From an uncultured Oscillospiraceae bacterium (GTDB lineage Bacteria; Bacillota; Clostridia; Oscillospirales; Oscillospiraceae), in contig CAAFPE010000078.1 in the NCBI GenBank assembly GCA_900764755.1, positions 1 to 10,119 on the forward strand: DNA of 10,119 nt. The letters run 5' to 3'. The notes under the pieces are model-generated. The model was not told the origin of the DNA and searched no databases. It saw nothing but the letters and a program-made list of their open reading frames with translations. The position numbers and the translations under genes were made by a program. Shown here piece after piece: positions 6,076 to 10,119 of this stretch (the stretch's first letter is position 1; every line of letters starts with the position of its first letter).

Positions 6076-6104
6076 ATACTACACAAGTAGAAGAAAGGTG
6101 TCAA
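6076..6104 (-). promoter_or_regulatory. Sigma-A promoter of the blaI-M56 operon
   Basis: The minus strand carries a perfect TTGACA -35 (6099-6104), a 17-bp spacer and TAGTAT (6076-6081) as -10, 4 of 6 to consensus. Transcription should start near 6069, about 28 nt before the chosen blaI start codon. The -10 lies inside the distal BlaI-type operator, so bound repressor would directly block RNA polymerase. Confidence 0.8.
6077..6089. promoter_or_regulatory. Distal BlaI-type operator (TACT-N5-AGTA)
   Basis: TACT-ACACA-AGTA has the same arms as the proximal operator and overlaps the -10 hexamer. The two operators are themselves inverted copies: 15-bp arms 6053-6067 and 6076-6090 agree at 13 positions around an 8-bp centre. 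The layout fits autoregulation by two cooperatively bound dimers. Confidence 0.8.
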
Positions 6105-6137
6105 GAAATTTTACCCGTCCTCCGGAGCGGGAAACCA

Positions 6138-6168
6138 GGGATAAACACCGCCCGGGCGGCAGATACTA
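6138..6168 (+). promoter_or_regulatory. Candidate sigma-G-like promoter of the ger operon
   Basis: GGGATA (6138-6143) and GATACTA (6162-6168) are separated by 18 bp. Compared with the Bacillus sigma-G pattern (TGAATA-like -35, CATACTA-like -10), the first matches 4 of 6 and the second 6 of 7. Transcription would begin near 6175, just ahead of the SD, giving a very short leader. Forespore expression is what is known for ger receptor operons. The spacer is occupied by a perfect 12-bp palindrome, CCGCCCGGGCGG (6148-6159). Confidence 0.42.
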
Positions 6169-6191
6169 CCGGGGAGAAGGGAGGGGACGCC

Positions 6192-7709
6192 ATGGGCATT
6201 CTGGAACCGGAGCGGACGGACACCGGGCCGCATCCCAGAAAGGAGCCCCGCTTTGACGGGCCGCTGACGCTGGAGGCTTTGGGGCGGGCGTTTGAGGGCT
6301 GTGTGGACTATATGGAGCGGCGGGTGTACCTCCACGGGGACCGGGAGCGCACGGTGACGGTGTGCTATCTGCTGGGGATGACCCGGAACGAGCGGCTGAG
6401 CGACTATATCCTTCGGCCTCTTGCCCAGGACCCCGCCCTCAGCCGGGCCCCGGAGGAAGAGCTGTTTTCCCTGCTCCAGTACGGGGCGCTGTACAACCTG
6501 GCGGCCAACCGGAGGACTGCCCTGGATGAGGTGGTCAACGACCTGATCCTGGGCAGCTGTGCCCTGTTTTTCCCCGGGCGGGCCGATGTGCTCACCCTGC
6601 CGGTGCCCACGGAGGAGAAGCGCTCCGTGGGGGAACCGGAGAACGAGCCCGCCCTGAAGGGGGTGCGAGAGTCCTTCGTGGAGTCGATCCGCACCAACAC
6701 CGCCATGGTCCGCCGGCATCTGAAGGCCCCGGAGTTGAAGATCCGGGAGCACATCGTGGGCCGCCGGTCCCGGACGCAGGTGGATGTGCTCTATCTGGAG
6801 GGGATCGCCGACCCGGAGACGGTGGAGCGGCTGCGCCGCCGGCTGGACAACATCGACATCGACGGGGTGGAGGCCGCGGGCAACCTGGAGGAATATCTGG
6901 TGGACCATCTGAACACTCCCTTTCCCACCATGCCCTACACCCAGCGGCCCGACCGCTTCTGCCAGGGTCTGCTGGAGGGCCGGGTGGGGCTGATGGCGGA
7001 CGGGCTCCCCTTTGCCTGGCTGCTCCCCGGGACCATCGACCAGTTTTTCAAAACGGGGCAGGACCGGGCATTCCACTGGATGACCGCCTCCGCCCTCAAT
7101 CTGGTTCGGTGGCTCTGCGCCCTGGTGACTGTGCTGCTGCCTGGGCTGTATATTGCGGTGGTCACCTTCCACCCGGAGGCCATCCCGGTGAAGCTGGCCC
7201 TGTCCATTGTGGCCGCAAAACAGGAGGTGCCCTTTTCCACCGTGTTCGAGGTGCTCATCATGCTCCTGGCCTTTGAGGTGCTCCAGGAGGCGGGGCTGCG
7301 CCTCCCCAGCCCCATCGGGGCCACGGTATCCATCCTGGGCGGGCTGGTGGTGGGCAACGCGGCGGTGGAGGCCCGCATCGTCTCCCCAGCGGTGCTCATC
7401 GCGGTGGCCATCGCGGGGGTAGCCGGATACACCATGCCCAGCCAGGACTTTGCCGCCGCTCTGCGGCTGTGGCGCTTCCTGATAGCCATCCTGGCCAGTG
7501 CTGCGGGGCTGTTTGGGCTGGCGGCGGGATGCGCGGGGCTGATCTATCACCTGGCCAGCCTGGAGACCTTTGGGGTGCCCTATCTGGCCCCCTTTACCGC
7601 CGGGGCAGGACAGCCCCAGGGACATCCCAACCTGCTGCGGCCTCCGCTGCCCCGGATGAAGTGGCGGGACGGGGCCAGGTATACCGAAAACCGGAGGAAT
7701 CAGCGATGA
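6192..7709 (+). CDS. gerKA-like: Spore germinant receptor A subunit (GerA/GerKA family)
   Basis: 505 residues, the usual length. The A subunit is an integral protein of the spore inner membrane that takes part in nutrient germinant sensing with B and C subunits. Family signatures: GVRESFVESIRTNTAMVRRH (157-176) in the soluble N-terminal domain; PFPTMPYTQRPDRFCQGLLE (243-262) followed by GRVGLMADGLPFAWLLP (263-279); and EVLQEAGLRLPSPIGATVSI (362-381) followed by GGLVVGNAAVEA (383-394). About five membrane spans lie between 298 and 455, and a short Pro-rich tail follows. An SD (GGAGG, 6180-6184) lies 7 nt before the ATG. The stop overlaps the start of the C-subunit gene by ATGA, so the two are coupled. 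The gene order A-C-B is that of gerK-type operons. The germinant cannot be told from sequence. Confidence 0.94.
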   Translation: MGILEPERTDTGPHPRKEPRFDGPLTLEALGRAFEGCVDYMERRVYLHGDRERTVTVCYLLGMTRNERLSDYILRPLAQDPALSRAPEEELFSLLQYGALYNLAANRRTALDEVVNDLILGSCALFFPGRADVLTLPVPTEEKRSVGEPENEPALKGVRESFVESIRTNTAMVRRHLKAPELKIREHIVGRRSRTQVDVLYLEGIADPETVERLRRRLDNIDIDGVEAAGNLEEYLVDHLNTPFPTMPYTQRPDRFCQGLLEGRVGLMADGLPFAWLLPGTIDQFFKTGQDRAFHWMTASALNLVRWLCALVTVLLPGLYIAVVTFHPEAIPVKLALSIVAAKQEVPFSTVFEVLIMLLAFEVLQEAGLRLPSPIGATVSILGGLVVGNAAVEARIVSPAVLIAVAIAGVAGYTMPSQDFAAALRLWRFLIAILASAAGLFGLAAGCAGLIYHLASLETFGVPYLAPFTAGAGQPQGHPNLLRPPLPRMKWRDGARYTENRRNQR

Positions 7710-8815
7710 AGAAACGACTGGCCGCCGCAGTATTGGCCGCATCGGCGGCGCTGCTGACGGGCTGCGGCAAGGCCGCCCTGCCCTACGCCCGGGAGATGGG
7801 GGACATGTCCCTGCTGCGCACCATGGGAGTGGACGCCGGGGAGAAGGACGGGAATCTCCAAGTGACGGTCTCCACGGGAAAGCGGGCCGCAGGGCTTCAG
7901 GGGGAGGGACAGCCGCCCCTGATCCTGTCTGCAGAGGGTGGTTCCCTCAGCTCGGCCTGCCTGGCGATGCAGGGGCTCAGCGACAGCTATGTCTTTTACG
8001 GCTATGTGGACCAGCTCCTCCTGGGGGAGGGGCTGGCGCTGGAGGGGATCCAGACGGTGCTGGATTACTTTGCCCAGGATGTGGAGCTGGGCCTGGGCAC
8101 ACAGCTGTGGCTGATCCGGGACGGCGATGCCCAGGGGGCCGTGGAGGCCGGAGAGGAGACTGGAGTGGACAGCCGCCTGTCCACTCTTCAGACGGACAGC
8201 GAGATGGGGGCGGCGGGCATCACCCGCACAGTAGGGGAGACGTCCGCCGGCCTTCTGGAGTGGGGAAGCGCCTACCTTCCCGCCCTGCGTGCGGCGGAGC
8301 AGGAGCGGGAGGGGGAGACCACCCTGCTGGAGGCGGGGTACGGTGTGCTCCGAAACGGGCGGCTGGTGGGCTATCTGGACGGGGAGGGCGCCCGGGGGCT
8401 GGAGCTGCTCACCGGGCGAACCGCGGCGGACATTTTGGAGATCGAGCTGCCCTCCGGCCGGGCTGTGGTGCGGCTCACCGGGGCGGCGGTGCAGTGGAGC
8501 CCAGAATTTCAAGGGAGGGATCTGAAGGAGCTGCGCCTCACCTGCCGGGTGACCGCCTCCCTGGCAGAGGGACGGCGGCAGCTGGAGAAACAGGAACAGG
8601 AGCAGCTGCGCCGCGCCCTGGAGGCGCGGGAGGAAGGACGGCTGCAGCGGGTGCTGGACCAGCTGAGAAGCTGGGGAACGGACTGTGCCGGGGTGGGCAG
8701 CCAGGTAGGCCGGGCGGATCCAGCCCGCTGGGAGAAGCTGAGAAACCGGTGGACGCGGTTGTTTTCCACCGTGCCGGTGGAGATCTCGGTGGAGGTGTCC
8801 CTGGGAGAACGGTGA
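7706..8815 (+). CDS. gerKC-like: Spore germinant receptor C subunit, lipoprotein (GerAC/GerKC family)
   Basis: 369 residues. A signal peptide MKKRLAAAVLAASAALLTGC ends in a lipobox LTGC with Cys20 as lipidation site, so the protein should be anchored on the outer face of the spore inner membrane. The N-terminal domain shows MGVDAGEKDGNLQVTVSTG (40-58) and YGYVDQLLLGEGLALEGIQT (98-117), typical of Ger(x)C. The C-terminal domain shows YGVLRNGRLVGYLDGEGARG (212-231) and the conserved end GVGSQVGRADPARWEKL (329-345), then W349 and a VPVEISVEVSLG strand. The ATG (7706) overlaps the A-subunit stop and has GGAGG 8 nt upstream (7693-7697). The frame stays open 237 bp further upstream, but the lipoprotein signal fixes this start. 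Forms a receptor with the A and B subunits. Confidence 0.93.
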   Translation: MKKRLAAAVLAASAALLTGCGKAALPYAREMGDMSLLRTMGVDAGEKDGNLQVTVSTGKRAAGLQGEGQPPLILSAEGGSLSSACLAMQGLSDSYVFYGYVDQLLLGEGLALEGIQTVLDYFAQDVELGLGTQLWLIRDGDAQGAVEAGEETGVDSRLSTLQTDSEMGAAGITRTVGETSAGLLEWGSAYLPALRAAEQEREGETTLLEAGYGVLRNGRLVGYLDGEGARGLELLTGRTAADILEIELPSGRAVVRLTGAAVQWSPEFQGRDLKELRLTCRVTASLAEGRRQLEKQEQEQLRRALEAREEGRLQRVLDQLRSWGTDCAGVGSQVGRADPARWEKLRNRWTRLFSTVPVEISVEVSLGER

Positions 8816-8855
8816 GCCGCCCCGCCGAATGGGATGAACGGAGAGGAGGGTCCCG

Positions 8856-9938
8856 TTGAAACAGGACCGTATTTCAACGCGCCAGCTGGGTGCACTGCTG
8901 TGGGCCGGGCTGATGGCGCCGGCGGCAGAGCTGCTCCCGGCAGTGACGCTTCCGCTGGCGGGGCGGGCGGCCTGGCTGTCTGCCCTGGCGGCCCTGCCGG
9001 TGGTGCTGCTGATCGGGTGGGTGCTGGCCCGGCTGGAGCTGAGCCGGGGCGGCCTGGCCGGAGCAATCTGCCGTGGGCTGGGACCGTGGGCAGGCAAAGG
9101 GGTGCTCCTTCTTTATATGATATGGGGGGAACTGCTGCTGGCTCTGCGCCTGCGCCTGTGTGCCCAGCGCCTGCTGACCACTGGGGAGCGGGACGGCTCC
9201 CTATGGTTTTTCCTGCCTGCAGCGGCGGCACTGGTTCTGTGGATGGCCCGGGGGAAGCTATCGGCCTTTGCCCGGGCGGGACAGGTCTTTCTGGCGGTGT
9301 TGCTCACTGCGGCGGGGGCCGTCCTCCTCCTCTCTCTGCCTCAGACAGAGGGAGAACATCTGCTGCCCCTCTGGTGGGGGGATCTGCCCAACGCAGCCAG
9401 GGCGGCTCTGCCGGTGCTGGGCGTACTGGGCTATGGCGTGTTTGCCGGGTTCCTGATGGGAGATCTGGAGGAGCCGCACCCCGGGCGGAACGGATGGATC
9501 CTGTGGAGTGCAGGGGGCTGCTGTCTGCTGGCCCTCTCACAGGCAGTCGTGATCGGGAATCTGGGGCCGGCCCTGGCCCGACAGCTGGACAGCCCCTTCT
9601 TCGCACTGGCTAAGAGCGTGGGGGTGGAGGGGGCCTTCCAGAGGGTGGAGAGCATTATTGCTGCGGTTTGGACTTTCGCCGACCTGACGCTGATGGGCCT
9701 GCTGGCCATTGCTGTCTGGCGGGCCGCTGCTGGAGTGATCCCAAGAGTGAGACAGAAACCGACGGTGACTGCGGTAGTGCTCATAGCTGCGGTACTGGGT
9801 GTCGCGGCCTTCCCAGACGGCATTTCTGCGGAGAAGGCGGGGTACGGGATTGCGCTGTGGGGCAATCTGATTGCTGGGGCTGGAATTCCAGTGTTGGTAT
9901 TTCTGATCAACTGTTTGAGAAGGAGGACATGGAGATGA
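8856..9938 (+). CDS. gerKB-like: Spore germinant receptor B subunit, APC-type permease homologue (GerAB/GerKB family)
   Basis: 360 residues, the normal size for the family, almost entirely hydrophobic with about ten predicted spans. The start is TTG: AGGAGG (8844-8849) lies 6 nt before it, and the product begins MKQDRISTRQLGALLWAGLM, matching the short basic N-terminus with an RQL motif seen in GerB proteins. Other family-like parts are the long hydrophilic loop near 212-232 (GFLMGDLEEPHPGRNG) and RVESIIAAVWTFADLTLM (264-281). The B subunit is related to amino acid transporters and carries the germinant-binding pocket in studied receptors. A 40-bp gap separates it from the C-subunit gene, so it is probably in the same transcript. 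The last codons include AGA AGG AGG, unusual in this GC-rich genome, which create an SD for the ORF that follows. Confidence 0.93.
   Translation: MKQDRISTRQLGALLWAGLMAPAAELLPAVTLPLAGRAAWLSALAALPVVLLIGWVLARLELSRGGLAGAICRGLGPWAGKGVLLLYMIWGELLLALRLRLCAQRLLTTGERDGSLWFFLPAAAALVLWMARGKLSAFARAGQVFLAVLLTAAGAVLLLSLPQTEGEHLLPLWWGDLPNAARAALPVLGVLGYGVFAGFLMGDLEEPHPGRNGWILWSAGGCCLLALSQAVVIGNLGPALARQLDSPFFALAKSVGVEGAFQRVESIIAAVWTFADLTLMGLLAIAVWRAAAGVIPRVRQKPTVTAVVLIAAVLGVAAFPDGISAEKAGYGIALWGNLIAGAGIPVLVFLINCLRRRTWR
9920..9926 (+). promoter_or_regulatory. SD inside the 3' end of gerB-like gene
   Basis: AAGGAGG is formed by the tail codons AGA AGG AGG (Arg-Arg-Arg). It lies 8 nt before the ATG at 9935 and 2 nt before an in-frame ATG at 9929, so the 9935 start is preferred. 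An SD this strong at the end of an operon suggests that something downstream is, or was, translated. Confidence 0.6.
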
Positions 9939-10000
9939 GCACATCTTGTGGTATGGAGGGTTCTAAGCAGGCAGATATAGGGAAGAGAACTGGGATGTGA
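9935..10000 (+). CDS. Possible 21-residue small protein, coupled to gerB-like gene
   Basis: The ORF encodes 21 residues, starting MSTSCGMEGSKQADIGKRTG and ending in Met. It is polar with one cysteine, and no membrane span or signal is visible. Its ATG overlaps the gerB-type TGA in an ATGA arrangement, the same coupling used between the A and C subunit genes. It has AAGGAGG 8 nt upstream. The TGA ends on the first base of an A6 tract belonging to the promoter region that follows. It may be a genuine micro-protein of the germination operon, a translated leftover of a lost fourth gene, or a chance ORF under a fortuitous SD. I do not recognise homologues. Confidence 0.35.
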   Translation: MSTSCGMEGSKQADIGKRTGM

Positions 10001-10058
10001 AAAAAGCAGAAAAAACTCGAAAAAAGTTCTTGACAAAGGAGGCAGGATTTGCTATGAT
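10000..10058 (+). promoter_or_regulatory. Strong sigma-A promoter with phased A-tracts, reading out of the window
   Basis: TTGACA (10030-10035, perfect) and TATGAT (10053-10058, 5 of 6) are separated by exactly 17 bp. Directly upstream lie three A6 tracts at 10000-10005, 10010-10015 and 10020-10025, in phase with the helix at 10-bp intervals. This gives intrinsic bending and UP-element-like A/T richness. The expected start is near 10065, inside the perfect palindrome CAAGCGCTTG (10062-10071). The remaining 50 bases to the window edge contain no SD and look like untranslated leader. Such architecture is typical of stable-RNA (rRNA/tRNA) or other very highly expressed operons. The CAAGCGCTTG palindrome would also fit a LacI-type operator, so the downstream gene is undetermined. 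Confidence 0.8.
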
Positions 10059-10119
10059 AGCCAAGCGCTTGCGGGACGGGTCACCGGACGGCAGCGCAGG
10101 TACTTCTGAATCGTGGTTC

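Noticed and set aside
2978..6134. Shared string CCGTCCTC..CCGGAGCGGGA near 2978-2996 and 6117-6131, hinting at a duplicated gene end
   Set aside because: The match is short, interrupted by an extra codon and made of common GC-rich codons; flanking sequence is unrelated.
6111..7742. 543-codon open frame on the minus strand opposite the germinant receptor A gene
   Set aside because: Low-complexity Gly/Gln/His/Pro translation, no SD and no family pattern. The plus strand shows unmistakable GerA signatures.
7700..9097. 465-codon open frame on the minus strand opposite the C-subunit gene
   Set aside because: Antisense shadow, rich in Pro, Gln and His; the plus-strand lipoprotein is well supported.
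9997..10119. Open frame from GTG 9997 (or ATG 10054) running off the right edge
   Set aside because: The frame crosses the A-tracts and both hexamers of an 11-of-12 consensus promoter. The ATG lies within the -10, and the GTG lacks a good SD. Forty-one open codons are expected by chance. An AAAGGAGG at 10035-10042, 11 nt before the ATG, leaves a small doubt.
10051..10119. tRNA-like string (ATAGCCAAGCG and later TTCTGAA) near the right edge
   Set aside because: It resembles a tRNA-Gln D-arm and anticodon loop in passing, but the D-stem and anticodon stem do not pair, and it overlaps the -10 hexamer.

Overview
The window looks like chromosomal DNA of a GC-rich, endospore-forming Clostridia member, most plausibly an Oscillospiraceae gut anaerobe of the Flavonifractor/Lawsonibacter/Intestinimonas kind. 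This rests on a complete tricistronic ger-type spore germinant-receptor operon, a BlaI/M56 (BlaR1-like) regulatory pair, an ECF sigma/anti-sigma pair, strong AGGAGG ribosome-binding sites, high GC in coding DNA and many small GC-rich palindromes with a GTAGGGG edge between genes. The genus is an inference; no rRNA gene lies inside the window.

Layout. 1-272: non-coding, an array of GTAGGGG palindromes. 273-2118 (minus): ECF sigma factor followed, with a 17-bp overlap, by its likely membrane anti-sigma factor, which ends in a stalk-like (copper amine oxidase N-terminal-like) domain. 2119-2973: about 850 bp without a credible gene. It holds a second GTAGGGG array with the same order of palindrome types as the first, an approximately 169-bp element of nested inverted repeats and hairpins, and two further single palindromes. 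2974-6041 (minus): a three-gene operon of BlaI-like repressor, M56 metallopeptidase with a large unassigned outer domain, and a small polytopic membrane protein. The last two overlap by ATGA. It is driven by a near-consensus promoter (TTGACA, 17 bp, TAGTAT) overlaid by two TACT-N5-AGTA operators. 6192-9938 (plus): gerA-type, gerC-type and gerB-type genes in A-C-B order, preceded by a candidate sigma-G-like promoter. 9935-10000: a 21-codon ORF with a strong SD, overlapping the gerB stop by ATGA. 10000-10058: three A6 tracts spaced exactly 10 bp apart, leading into a near-perfect sigma-A promoter that fires out of the window.

How the parts work together. The two minus-strand operons are separate envelope-signalling circuits: an ECF sigma held by a membrane anti-sigma, and a BlaI repressor probably inactivated through a membrane zinc protease. 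The plus-strand operon should be expressed in the forespore and build a nutrient germinant receptor in the spore inner membrane. The bla-type and ger operons are divergent and share a 150-bp intergenic region, but I see no direct evidence of co-regulation. The least explained content is the non-coding DNA: the twin palindrome arrays bracketing the sigma operon, the nested-hairpin element at 2630-2798, and the phased A-tract promoter at the right edge.
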